Positions 32,683-44,483 of a stretch of DNA of 64,000 nt are shown piece by piece. Within the stretch, counting starts at the first letter, position 1. Each line of letters opens with the position of its first letter. The notes under the pieces were generated by a model. It had not been told where the DNA came from and searched no databases. It was given only the letters and a program-made list of their open reading frames with translations. The position numbers and the translations under genes were made by a program. Source of the stretch: Austropuccinia psidii (Eukaryota > Basidiomycota > Pucciniomycetes > Pucciniales > Sphaerophragmiaceae); contig JALGQZ010000018.1 of assembly GCA_023105745.1 (NCBI GenBank), positions 19,674,132 through 19,738,131 on the forward strand. The letters are read 5' to 3'.

Positions 32683-34704
32683 GTGGTCAAAGGGAATATT
32701 TTCCAAACAAGAGAGGCTTTCAAGAATGCAAACATGGCTCTGAGACATATTGAAGACTATATCTCACCTTTACTTATTGATATTCCTCAAGATTTTGATC
32801 TTTATCAAGCTTTCAACAATACAAGTTTACCTAGTTCTTTTACTTCAATACCTAATTGTCAAACCAATCTTTCATTGCACCAAATCCAGGGTATCTCCTT
32901 TCTCTTAAATATTGAAAATAATATGGAAAGAATTTGTGAAAACCTATGGAAACGTTCAGATAACTTATGGATTAAAAAAGTGTTTTGTAATGCTGTTGAA
33001 AATGGGCTGATACCACAAGATATTGTGTGCAAAAGTAGGGGTGGAATATTGGCTGATGATATGGGACTTGGAAAATCATTGACAACTTTATGCTTGATTA
33101 AAAAAACACAAAATGAAGCATTAAAGTACTCAGAAATATCTAAGGACCATGTCCCAGCTACTTTGATCATTGTACCACTTTCTACTTTTCATAACTGGGA
33201 GAATGAAATAAGACTACATTTTCATGCTGGTAGTTTACCATATTCAATATTCCTTGGTTCCAATCATAATTTCATTTCATTCCAAAATTTGAAGAAGAAT
33301 GCAATTATCATCACCACATATGATGTTATTGCTGGTTATAATGTTGATGATGTTCATGGGATGAGAATAAATCCAATCTTGGTGAATGGGTTCAGAATAG
33401 TGTTGGATGAAGCCCAGTAAGCTTCTCTTTGTGATTCTTAAATAAAAAAGTACTGAAATTTTTACATCAATTAGCTACATAAAGGAACAATCTACTCATA
33501 GAGAATTCACAATATTGAATTTAAAATCCGAAAGAAAGTTATGCCTTACAGGAACACCATTACAAAACAATCTTTGGGATCTACATAGTCTGTTGAGGTT
33601 TTTACAAGTAGAACCATGGAATCTCAAGCCTTTATGGGAAAATTTCATAATCAAACAAATATCATCTGGGAATCAAATGTCAATCCAATCATTACAGCTT
33701 ATAATTCAAACACTCACCTTGAGAAGATTGAAAGCCAACCTACTGGATCTTCCCAAGAAAGTGCAACATGGAGTTGGAATTGAAATTTATGAGCAATGGA
33801 AAACAGTTTATTTCAAAAAGCATGAAGAGTTTAGTGCATTGTATGGAAAACAGAGGTCCAAAGCAGTTCAATGGGATTCATCAGAATTTTTCTCCAGACT
33901 ATCAGATTTGAGGCAGGTTTGCAACCATCCAGCACTAATAGAAAGGGAAGAAGGGGGAAGGAGATATACCTGGAAAGAAGGATCCAAAGTGGTGCATCTT
34001 GTTAGCCATCTCAAGGAGTTTTTTCAGAAGGAGCCAGGCTTAAGATATCCCAAAGAAGTTGTTTTTTCAGAATACAAAAGGTTTCTTGATATGTGAGCTC
34101 AAATCCTTCTACTACCTGTCATTTGAATAATTTTATTGATCAAATATTGTAAAAAGTATTGAGATTGCACTGGATGAAAGTGGAATATCCAATTTGATGA
34201 TGCATGGAATGCTCAAAAATGATCAAAGGATCCAAATCCTTGAAGAATTCAGAAAAAATCCAAAATCTCAAGTTCTTCTTACAACAAAAGGCACAGGTGG
34301 TGTTGGTATTGATCTGAGATGTGCTCAAGATGTCTACATAATGGTAAGAAAGTATTTAGATACACTTGAAGCTTAATCTAATATTATTCCAATTACTTAA
34401 ATTAGGAACCAGGTTGGAACCCTTCAACTGATGATCAAGCAGTTGATAGGCTTTCTTGGCTAGGGCAAAAAAAAGAAGTTCATGTATTTCATTATATAGC
34501 TGTTGGTAGTATTGAGGTTAATATTCAGCAAGCTAGAAGGAAGAAACAGCAGCTTCAGATGTAAGATAGTTTATACTCAACCAATATTTATCTTTTTTGG
34601 TAGCTAAAATGTTTTTATTTCATTTCAGGTTGAGCATTGGACATTTAGGTACTGTGGATCATGAATTGGAAAAATTGATTGTGGAAACAATAGAAAAATC
34701 ATGA
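32683..34704 (+). CDS. SNF2-family ATPase carried by the CACTA element
   Basis: Five exons with clean GT..AG introns at 33,417-33,474, 34,093-34,156, 34,344-34,405 and 34,561-34,628; stop TGA at 34,702-34,704. The first exon is open from about 32,650 without an ATG in frame until codon MALRHIED (about 32,734), so the true start is probably in an upstream exon. Helicase motifs, in order: LADDMGLGKSL (motif I), a DEAH box completed across the first intron, KLCLTGTPLQNNLWDL (motif III), VVFSEYKRFLD (motif IV), LLTTKGTGGVGIDL (motif V) and QAVDRLSWLGQ (motif VI). The order and LR-FLQVEPW context resemble the Rad5/Rad16 branch, but no RING finger lies between the helicase halves. The second arginine of motif VI (Q-x3-R-x2-R-x-G-Q) is Trp here, which would be expected to impair ATP hydrolysis. 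Unlike its neighbours the frame has no premature stop. It would act on chromatin, perhaps to open target or donor DNA. Confidence 0.9.
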
Positions 34705-34713
34705 ATTATTTGT

Positions 34714-35824
34714 TTAGGTTTCAGATAGTTGAAGTAAATGATGAATATCTATACATGGCTTTGATTGTAACATTAGCTTCTCATCATCAGTAAGCTTGGA
34801 AATATAATCATTTGAATAAAGACTTTCTGGAAGTCCAATTAGAACTTTGGCTTCTTTCTCAAAAATACCACTTTGTACTCTTCTACTTTCCAAGACATTT
34901 GGAGTTCTATTGAATTTATGTTTTTGAATTTGCTTTTGAATTAATAAGGAATCTAATTGGCTTGCTAACTTTGAGAATAAAGCTGACCTCCAAGGGGACT
35001 TTAGTTTTATTAATGATCCATTTTCATCTTCAGTATCAGAGCAGCATCGTGGCTCATCAAATATGGAAGCTTCATCTTGATTAATTTTCAATGATAGCAA
35101 TGTCTCTGAGCAATTTGATGATAGCTGAATATTAAATAACATCAATTGGTGTAAAAATCAATCACAAGTAAAAAAAACATACTTTTTTAGGCCACCTTGA
35201 TTTCTGCTTCTGACTGGCTTTTTTTGAAAGTGCTTGAGGAACCAATTTATCATTCTTAAGATCCTCTTGTCTCCCTCTGAACCAGCGCATTAGTATTAAA
35301 GACTTATTAACATTTGTATTATCCTTTGGATTTATCAAGAATATTTTCAGTTCTCCTTGTTGGTGTAAATAGTTCCAGTGCTTGAGAACAAAGTTTGCAA
35401 ATATTTGATTCCATTTTGATTCCCAACATTGATTCCAAGCAAAGGTTGACATTGGGAAGCCTGATTTGAAGAGATCCTCTCAAAACATAGTTTTGTACAG
35501 TGGTGAAATTAATATTCTTGGGTTTATAGACGATCTATCCTCTCCTGACGTGTGATTGTGGGGATTTATAATTGGATTATCAGTGCAAGAAAAGGGTAAG
35601 TTCTCAACAATTTTGAGACTTTCTTCTGATGGAAGAGATTTCCAACTATTTATACCAGATGGAGATTGGAAATAGTTGATTTCCATGATCAACCAGCATA
35701 ATTGATGTATGGATCTTGATATTGCACTGGTAGGTAGTGGGATGATGGGATGTAATATCTTGTTGATAGTCTTGTTTGATTGGGGTATAGAGGTCTCAAA
35801 AAAGTAATGTGAAGCTTTAGGCAT
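34714..35824 (-). pseudogene. Accessory gene B1
   Basis: Exon 1 runs from 35,824 to 35,183, intron 35,182-35,125 (GTATGT..ATTCAG), exon 2 from 35,124 to 34,714. Exon 1 contains one in-frame TGA at 35,480-35,482, after which the same frame continues. The part around STFAWNQCWESKWNQIFANF and LMRWFRGRQEDLKN matches gene B2 (TFQWGTSFNNSTWNAAI and IERWVNGRGKEMKR), so they are paralogues. No catalytic domain is recognised; the basic, tryptophan-containing block could bind DNA, but that is a guess. It converges on the SNF2 gene, their stop codons being only 10 bases apart. Confidence 0.6.
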
Positions 35825-36067
35825 AGTAAAACAGGTTAATTAAAGTCAGATTTCTGGGTATAGGTGGAAGAATCAAGAGAAAGGCTCCTATTTATCATAA
35901 ATGAGAGGATTCTGCAGCCCTGTAGTTATTTTTTACAGTTTGAATGTGCCTGAAAGAAGCTACCTTGTGTAAAAGGAGCTTATTTGGGAAAGTAAGCAAT
36001 GAGATATCAGGTTCAATAAAAATCACCCTGTTTTGAAAGAATAAAATCAAATTACAGAAAAAACTGA

Positions 36068-38147
36068 TCAAATTAATAAGGTATTTATATTGGCTTTATC
36101 AGGGAGATCTAGTACAGGTTGTCCATCTATGGTATTTTTTTCAAGCCATGCCTCACTGAAGTCCAATACTAAACATTTTGCCACTTCCAATTTTTTTGGA
36201 GCAGTGGGAACAAATTCCTGGGTTTTTGAGAAAAATTCCTTGTTAAAAATATCCAAAATATATGCATTTGTTCTCCTCCAAATAGGCTCATAAGGCCTTT
36301 CCTTAGCAATAACACTATCAGTAATTTCAATCATCTGCAATGCTCCTTTAGCTGAGCTTTTTCTCCAATCTCTTGAGCAAACCATTAAGCCTCTTACCCC
36401 AGACGCAAGAAATGAAGCTAAAATATGATAGCAGGGCTTAGCTAATCCTATTTTTGATTGTAGCTCTGATAAGGTCTTAAGGTGTTCTTTGGACCTTTTA
36501 TGAGTGAGCACAGATCCATCAGTAATATTGACTGGAAGAACTTTTGAATGTGCTAGTATCAGGACATATGAAATCATAAGATGTAGAATGGAATCATTGT
36601 AAGATATTAAGCTATTCATTCCATAATGAATTGGCTGGTTTTCCTCCTTTTCATCAAGGGTATTTTCAATCTGAGCTGAATGGGATGGTCTTGTGCTGAG
36701 GCAGGACACTAGAAATTCCAGTCTGAGTCTTTGAACTAACAAGGGATCATCTTCTGTTGATTTCGTGATTTCAAACTTTTCAGGTTGTATGAGATCTTGT
36801 GCAGAAACTGATATTGACTCAAGTATTAGATTGGCCCAGAACTGTTTCTTTTGAAGATTAGGGACAAAGAGGGATTGTGCCAATTGAAAGAGGGGTTGGT
36901 GTGATTTGGGAATGTTTTTCATTGAAATTGTAGAATCCAAAGTAAAGATAGGGACATTCGAAGCGTCAGGATCATTGAAAGGATCATATTTCTTTGGTGA
37001 AAAGATATCTAATCCTGAAAAATGCAAGTGAATATCAATGTTCTGGATGAAACATGAATGAATGTCTTTTGTATTTACCAGATTTATCCAAATCCACTAG
37101 CCATTTGGTAATGCTAAGAGATCCAATACTTTGAAAGTGTATTCCTTTGGGTAATTTGGTAGAAAATGGCCTTTGGGGAATTTCCTGGAATCGTTCTCTT
37201 ACTAGATTTTCAACATTAACCTGGCATTTCTTCCATGAGGATACAGAAAGTGGCTGATAATGGCTGATTTTTTCTTCAAAGTGATCTGAGTGAATGGGAT
37301 TGAATAATCCGGATTGAGGAAGCTTTTGCTTCTTTTGGGATGCTGAAGGCTCTTCATTACTGGTTTGCATTACTTTTGAGGTTGATGGGTTGTTATCTAC
37401 AAGTATGAAATTGGAGTTAGGTTTTTCTTTTGAGTGTTTGGTAGACGTAGGTTGTATCAAGGGCTCCTCTATTTTTGATTTTGCTTTTTTTCTCATGGTC
37501 AAAGGTGGAAAACTTTGTATATTTGATTGATAATTTTGAAAAATACTATTGACTTCAGGGCTGAAGTTTGAGGTGGATAAGGCTTTTTCAAAATCATTTT
37601 GAGGTTGGAATAGTTCTGGTTCTAGATTTTGAGAATCTGACTGGTTTTGTCGGTGTGATTTCTCAGTATCATAATTGCATTCCAATTTCTAAGAAAGAAA
37701 TGATTCAGGGAATATAGTTTAATCTTTGAGTAAAGCCTAAATAAAATATTGAAACATACTTCTTGATTCCTTTCCTTCATACTTTGATACATTTTGGCCT
37801 TTTTATTACTTGTACTAGAAGAAGATATGAAATACCTCTTTATTGATGTTTGGGAGGATGCTGAAATAACAACCTTGGCTTCAGGGGGTAATGATCCACC
37901 TAGCTGTACACCTAAATTATGATTCAAATTCCAATTACAAATGGCTCCATAGGGGCAAAAGCTGGAAAAACATACAATACAGATCATCTTCAAGTATTTT
38001 GGAGACCTCTTGAATTTCTTTTCTAGCATATTCAGGAAAGTGAGTATCGCAGGTAGCAAGCTTGAGAGAAGGAAGAAATTTGGAGATTTTGGATATGAAT
38101 TCTGATTTTTCAACTTGCTTTGGCTCTATTTCAAGTAATGGATCCAT
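36068..38147 (-). CDS. Accessory family A, member A1
   Basis: Exons 38,147-37,760, 37,688-37,079 and 37,014-36,068, with introns GTATGT..TTCTTAG and GTAAAT..TTTTCAG. Exon 1 changes frame near 37,975, so it has an indel there or a misjudged junction. Exon 3 (about 315 residues) has the family core: FWANLILESISVSAQDL, LEFLVSCLSTRPSHS, LILAHSKVLP, and the C-terminal signature GVRGLMVCSRDWRKSSAKGA with YEPIWRRTNAYILDIFNKEF. Decayed relatives are on both inverted-repeat arms, and A2 is a diverged partner on the other side of the transposase. No known enzyme or DNA-binding fold is recognised. Recurrent linkage to transposons suggests a role in transposition or in controlling it. Confidence 0.75.
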
Positions 38148-38184
38148 TTTGGAGCAGTGATTATTTGAAATTGACTGAGGGTTA

Positions 38185-38820
38185 ATTATTATAAATAAGT
38201 TTTTAAATTTATTTTTGAAATGAAATTGAAAAAAATAGAAGGTGGGCGCTCTTTACAGTTTTCAAGAGAGATTGTACTATTATGGAATGTAGGATTTTTG
38301 GGAAGGCATATATAATGATGACTTTTGATAAATGTCAATATTTGGGTTTGATCATTGCTCAATATATAATAGCTTGGGGACAAATGAAAGCCAAAGCAGG
38401 CATAAATAAGAGGCTTATATATTAAATAATGTTGAGAACCTATAGCACAGTTCAGCTTTGAAAACATTAAATAAATAACGAATTTATGACTAATGGTCAT
38501 AATTGTGAAAGCCCACATTGTGGATAAAATATAAATTCTCACAATGGGTGACTTTTTAAAATATTTTAAATCATGTTTTCTTTTGAAGTACATTTATTAC
38601 TAAATTCTCAGCTTGGAAAACATATAGGACAGTTCAGGTCTCAAATACACTATAAAAATACTAATTTTATGACTGCCAGTCATGATTTTGAAAGGCATCT
38701 TTGGACTTGGTTATTAATTCACTCAATCAGTGAATTGTTAAAATAATTTATCTCTAATTATATTTCCAAATACATCTATTTCAAAACTCTAAGCTTGGAT
38801 ACAAAAAAGGACTAGGAGAT
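38185..38820. repeat. Two diverged 195-bp repeats with ATGAC..GTCAT palindromes
   Basis: Two copies in tandem share CTCAGCTTGG, AACATATAGGACAGTTCAG (AACCTATAGCACAGTTCAG) and a palindrome: TTATGACTAATGGTCATAA near 38,483 and TTATGACTGCCAGTCATGA near 38,665. The palindrome resembles that in the 44.5-45.6 kb array. It lies between the start of A1 and the end of B2, where a promoter for A1 is expected. The minus-strand open frame across it (38,189-38,593) has no motif and is not called. Confidence 0.65.
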
Positions 38821-38825
38821 AAACA

Positions 38826-40455
38826 TTATTCAGGATTCATACAATTATGACTACTTGAACCAGCTTCAATTCCACTGAGAGAAGATCTTCCTGGCCTCTG
38901 TATGATGTGACATCCCCTTTTTGTCTTGGCCTCAATCTCTAATAAAATATTTTGGATTCCAATGGGTTCTTTCACTAGTAAGTGGTTTCTTTCAACTTCT
39001 GAAATTGTGTTTAGGTATATTGTGGAATAACAATCTAAAGGTAAGCAATGTGGGACATTAGTTAAATCAGAATTATAGTCTAGTTTCTCTCCATCCCTAT
39101 GAAGCATACATTGAACTCTATTCTTTTCAAGCTGGGTTTTGGCACCAAGGGTCATTCCTAGATCCAATTGCCTTGTACACAAGGTCAAAGCTTCACTATG
39201 CCAAACTCCAACAAGTCTTTTTGCTGCTTTTCCCAAGTCAGAATTATCCTCTACATCTGAAGTTGCTTTTATATTGGTATATATTGCAGAGAAATCTTTG
39301 TTTTGAGGGAATAATTGACGTGCTATTTTGAAACGGGCAGCTTTAACCTAAATATAAAAGTAATATTAGAGTTTGGTGTATGTCTAACAAATGAATAAGC
39401 ACATACATTCTGCCTCCCTCTAGTGTTTTTGGATTTCTTAGCTTTTTAAAATTTAACCTCCTCTGCAGCCTGGCCAAGTTTTGAAAGCCTTTTCATTTCT
39501 TTACCCCTTCCATTGACCCAACGTTCAATTAATAGGTTTAGTTGATCAGGATTGTTGATATGTAAGCTGGGTTGAGTCTGACTCCAATTGAAAAAATTTT
39601 TGGAGATAATCTTGGCTATGGCTGCATTCCAAGTGGAGTTATTGAATGAGGTTCCCCATTGAAAGGTAATTCTCTTGAGGCCTACTAGCTGGCATTCCTT
39701 TTCACAAGCACGCTTTTCAACTATTGAGACCTTGATCTTGTTATTGAGAACATCATGACTTGGTTTAAATTCAGGTGGCTGCAATTGTTGAGATATAGAG
39801 GTGATTTCTTGTTTGACCAGAATTTTGCGCTCACCAATTGGACAATCTCTCATTCCATAGTCAAAGGTTTCCAAATGGGTCTTGATGTGTTTAGCTCGGT
39901 TTTTGACCCAATGAATGTGGAATTCCTCTTCATCATTGGTAGGATTGGGTGGGAAGTGATCTACAGAAGGTGGAATACCCATTAAGAAGTAGATAACATC
40001 TCACAGGTGGACTGATTCAGTGGATTCCTGACTTGGAAGATTGTTATTTGTTACCAATCTTGTAATGCGGTGATTTCTCCCTTGCAAAATTTTCTTATTA
40101 TTTCTAGCCCTCTGTTGGTCCTCTTCTTGTTGAATACTGAATTCAACTCCAACAACTGAAAACCAAATCAGTTAGTAATTTTCAATCAGCTTTAGGAAAG
40201 ATACTCACCACCGGATGTTATTACCTCTTGTCCCTCCTGACTGGCATTCTGTGAAATGGCATCCTCTATTCCAAGTCTTTCCAAATCTTGCAGAAAGATG
40301 GATTTCTGTCCAGTAGAGTCAGTATGGATGCTTTCGTGGTTTTCTTCATCTGAGTGAATTATTGAGTCACCCTCTGTTGGTGGGTTTTGTGATGAGGATC
40401 CAGAATTTTCTCTGTGGAATGCCGAGTGGGAGCCACCCATTGCATTGGAAGACAT
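38826..40455 (-). pseudogene. Accessory gene B2
   Basis: Exon 1 from 40,455 (MSSNAMGGSHSAFHRENSGS) to 40,209, intron 40,208-40,156 (GTGAGT..TTTTCAG), then exon 2 to about 39,400, intron with GTATGT..TTTAG, and exon 3 ending at 38,826. Exon 2 is broken by TGA at 40,003-40,001 and TAA at 39,448-39,446, with the same frame continuing after both. The part at 39,982-39,446 has TFQWGTSFNNSTWNAAIAK and LIERWVNGRGKEMKRL, shared with B1. The acidic Ser-rich start is probably disordered. Function unknown; it sits directly downstream of the transposase on the same strand. Confidence 0.6.
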
Positions 40456-40963
40456 TGTAATATCAATTTAAAGAAGTGGAGATAAATTGAGGAAAATGAG
40501 GTAATTATATTAGAGAAGGTTTGAGGATGTTAAACAGAGCTGGACTACACATTCAACATATAAGAATGAATTTGGTGGATGAGAGAGCTCAGGAAAGCTT
40601 AAGGCAGTTTGGTGATGTGGAAATACAGACATTTTTGGTGGAGAAGAGATAGTTTATATAAACGTTTTTTCAAACCTGTTCTATCCAGCACCAAAAAAAC
40701 AAATTATGTCTTGAAATATCTTTGGGAGGCTTAAATATGGCAGATTGACAATTTAAATCACTTTTAAAAGGGATTTGAGTGAATTATTCTAAAAAAACTA
40801 CATTTAATAGCATATAACAATATCAACAAAGGAAAAAGTATTCTTTTTTCTCCAAGGAAATTTTGATTTAGCATTGATAAGGAAACCTAATGCTGAAATG
40901 GGTGTGGTGCTTCAATCACCTATCCATTGCTAGCAAGGTTTGAAAGGAAATGGTAAGAAGCTG

Positions 40964-43900
40964 TTAAAATATATGAGATAATGAGTGGAAGTCTACTGAA
41001 TCACTTACTAATGAATGTAGAGATACCAAGCAGAGTGTATCCTGATCAATTCCAAAGGTTCCAGGGGGATTCTTGAGGCATGCAGCATGACCCAAAACTG
41101 ATTGGGAGTTGATGATTATGGCATCCTCTGTCTGGCCCAATAGAATAGAACAATTAAGATCTGGAAAAGGATGGAAAGGGTCTTTTTCTATTTCATTATT
41201 TTCCAAATTCTTAAAAGTTTTGATTATTAGCCACCATATGTTGGGATCACCTCCAACTAATGAGACAATATTATCAATATGGCCCAATGATTTGACATTA
41301 TTAATGCTATACTCTATGATACTGTCTTCAACATGTGATTTTAGATTACAATACCTTTTTTTTTCAAAAGTTATTGACTTTTTGCATTCAAAGAGAATTA
41401 CAACATCCCTTAAGTCTCTTGAAACTAGTAGTTTCCACTGTTGAAAAATAGCATCATGCAATTGAATTTTATGACTGGCACTGATATCCTTTGATTGATG
41501 CAGAGCAATGAGGGTATTGTTCCTACCAACTCTTTGTTGAAGATTAGGCAATTTGGAAATCCATTGATATTGTACTTTAGTTATCCATCTTCTCAGTATT
41601 GTTTGGGAGATCTCAGCTACAATTGGTTATATGTGGGTTAGCATTGTCTTAGGGTGATTTTTTGACATAAAAATATACAATTCAAACTCAACATGGCTTA
41701 TTATTCCGTGGTATGTCCCCAAATTTACGGTTCATTCTTTCATATGCCCACAAAGCTAAGCTTCTTGGTGGCCCTAGCTCCTTGATAACCTTTGGTAAAT
41801 GTTGTGTTAGGTGTAGATTAGGTTTGGAGTTTATCATTGACCAACCCAAACGGAGTGTTTGACGATAGATCTTTGTAGTACTTTCAATCTTATCCAGGTC
41901 TTCTTCATGAATGCTTGTCCTGAGTAACATTTTTGTTAATGTAACTAATGAAATTAGTGATTTTAGTAGAAGATCCTTATGGAGGTAGTTCCCTGAGAAT
42001 TTTACCCTTTCCTCCCTGTGAGGTATTTGTGAACTCCATAGTGGTACAAGTGCCAATGGTAAATACAATGTCATCAAGATTTGCCACTCCGCTGCTTTGA
42101 GTGTCTGAAAGTTTTTGAAACCAAATTTTCTGGGTAGACAAGAAAACCATGATGGGAATTTTGTTTGATTGATGACTTTTTGAAGTACCTCTAATTTGTC
42201 TTTTTTTAATCTTGGAGTTTCATCCCCCATTGGATTTAAATCCTGATTATCATCAGAAGATAAATCAGAAGGAACCAATGAATCACTACCATGTGTAAAA
42301 GGTAATAAGTTGAGTACTGTAGAAGTGGTTGTCTGGGATCTAAGGGAATACCTGGAGTTTGAAGTTCTGTTGCTTTTTGCAGTTTGATCACTTTTGGTCC
42401 TGGAGGCTTCACTAGAGCCTTTGTGCCTTTGGGATGTACAAGGTCAAATGCGGGAAAGGTTAGCTCTTGTAAGGTTTTGTTTCTTGGGTCTACTTATTTT
42501 TTCAGAATCATTGTCATCTTCATTTTTCCTTTTTCTTGGTCGCCCCAATAAACAAAAAGGATATTTGGATGGATTTGAGGGTGCCAAAAAACTTTGCTTT
42601 TTCCTTTGAAGCTCTAACTCGTGACCAGTCAACCCCACTTTGAGGAATGATATGCAATAGTCCTTGATATCCCCTAAAATCAAACAATGAATAATATCTA
42701 TGCCACAAAAGTCAATTGGTTCCCAGTAATCTAGCTTATTTAGAATACTCCACCGGACATCATGTGATTTTACAAATTCATCTTGTTCCTTTTTGGTTTG
42801 AAGTTGAAGCCATTCATTTGCCTTGAAAATATGATTTTCATGTGACCTTGTTTCAAATTTTGAAATGTCTATTTCATTAATGTCAACCCTTGTAATATTA
42901 CAAAAGGAGCAAAATTGATTGGCCAAATGAGAGGCAAATCCCACCCCTTTACATAGAGCAGGAAGATCTGCTATTAAAGGTAATAAAGCCACTCTAATAA
43001 GTCTACCCTGTGGAAAGTCGTGGGTATTGGAAAACCAAATACTATTCCATAACATTTGAAGCTCAATCACAAGAGGCTCCAAGATTGCATTCATTTGATC
43101 AAGAGATGGCTCTTTGGGACCAGGAATTATTGCATACAAAAACATGTTCTCCTCTTTGTGACGTTCACTTGGAGGAAGATTCAAACAAGTGAGAAGAATT
43201 GACCCAATTGAAATGGATTTTGCAGCCCCTTTGTTACTGAATGGATTGAACCAATCTACATTTAAGCTAAATATCAAATTACCTGGTCTATTTGTAAATG
43301 CTTGTTTACTATGTGGGGAAGATTTGAATGTGTTTCAAATTTTTCTATGCCAAATATCAGAAATAACTTTAGGGTCTGTTTGAGAGTTATGGGTATTGTG
43401 AGCATTTAATAGCTTTTCAAAGCCAGGAATCCACATATGGGAGGCCAACCATTTTTGCAAGGATTGGTATGTAAAGGTACAGATTGGTTTTTGAAGTGAA
43501 GTATCATTCTTGTCATCAGTTTGAAATAAAAGAGAACCACATTATTTTCTTGCAAGAAATCCTAATTTGACAATGGAGGAAGGAAAAGGTTGAATAAATT
43601 TGGATGTACACTGTTTGTTGATATACCCCGTTGGAGTCAGATCATACAAACTGAAGCATTCTGGACAGCAAATTCTTTTTTCAAATTCCATGGATATGCC
43701 CAGATGAACCAAAATAGTTTCAATTGAAAGTGGAATTTCTTTAGCAATGGATAATCCATCAAAATTGAATTTCTCTCCAAGGCTAGTTATCTTTTCCCTT
43801 TCTGATAGAAGAAGTTCTTTGATACTATCTCTGGACATTTCATTTTTGAGGTATAGGCTGGAAGCTTGAACCAAAACTTTAAGAGCATGAGAGTCAATAA

Positions 43901-44283
43901 AGTTAAAGGTCTTGTTTTTATATTTTTTGGTATCAAAAAGTAAATTTCTTTCATTATTCTGACGACATATCTGTTCAACTTGAGAGCATTCATGGGTTTT
44001 CTGTGTTGGCTGTGCCAAAAGATTGTGGAAAATTAGATTGAAGTAATGTTGAATAATTGAAATGAATGAGGGAAAGAGTACTTACATTTTCAATATTTTA
44101 GGCTAAAAACATCTGATCAACCAAAGGCTGGGGTCTCCTGAGTTTGAGTAGTTCCAATTGATGTGTCTTCCAAGCTGGGTCAGACATAGGTCTTCCATGC
44201 TGAACAATATTGTTCAAATCTTCATAATGTTGATTGTAACAGCCAAGCTCGTGACAAGTGCAAATTCTTTTGGGGCAACCCAT
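40964..44283 (-). pseudogene. Tnp2-family (En/Spm, CACTA) transposase with premature stops
   Basis: Starts MGCPKRICTCHELGCYNQ with a Cys/His-rich end. Next come CCPECFSLYDLTP, the transposase part with LNVDWFNPF (first catalytic Asp), LPPSERHKEENMFLYAIIPG, and IADLPALCKGVGF (second Asp region) followed by the C-x2-C segment FCSFCNITR, then a basic stretch. The C-terminal half (41,688-42,278) has FQTLKAAEWQILMTLYLPLA and NLHLTQHLPKVIKELG, and a further domain covers 41,551-40,964. This order is that of the Tnp2 / Transposase_21 family. Introns are likely near 44,089-43,995 (GTAAGT..CACAG) and 41,690-41,617. Stops TAA 44,100-44,098, TAA 43,544-43,542 and TGA 43,337-43,335 break the frame, so this copy should not make a full protein. 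It would bind the terminal repeats and cut and join DNA in the nucleus. Confidence 0.9.
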
Positions 44284-44417
44284 TTTTGCACCATTAAAAT
44301 TTGTGGGGAATGAGCAAAAAGGGCCCAGAAATTGAAATGGAGTAGGGCGGTTATGAGTAATGTTTTGGGGGGCAAAGTGAGCTCAAAAGAGCTTTCAAGT
44401 AGACACAGGCATAGCTT

Positions 44418-44425
44418 TATTTATA
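44418..44425 (-). promoter_or_regulatory. TATAAATA box facing the transposase gene
   Basis: On the minus strand TATAAATA lies about 135 bases before the transposase start codon at 44,283. The same octamer lies 94 bases before the start of A2 on the other side of the palindromic array. Confidence 0.6.
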
Positions 44426-44483
44426 TTTGAGAATCTTTGATTTTGAAAACATGGAAGCCAATTACTCCCCTATAGACTTCATT

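Noticed and set aside
38189..38593. A 134-codon minus-strand gene
   Set aside because: It overlaps a tandem repeat with palindromes, shows no motif and lies in the expected promoter region of A1.
39960..40015. A 44-base intron (GTGAGA..CTGTAG) that would remove the TGA in gene B2
   Set aside because: Splicing there puts the downstream homologous part out of frame, while simple continuation keeps the frame, so a premature stop is the better reading.
40964..44283. Reassigned stop codons as an explanation for the internal stops
   Set aside because: TAA, TGA and TAG all occur within frames, but clear terminal stops of the same kinds also end genes, and the SNF2 gene is free of internal stops. 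Decay is simpler.
40964..44283. A KDZ (Kyakuja-Dileera-Zisupton) transposase
   Set aside because: The motif order CCPECF, DWFNPF, IADLPA and the C-terminal KAAEW / NLHL blocks fit Tnp2 (Transposase_21). The CAC ends and three-base duplication also fit CACTA.
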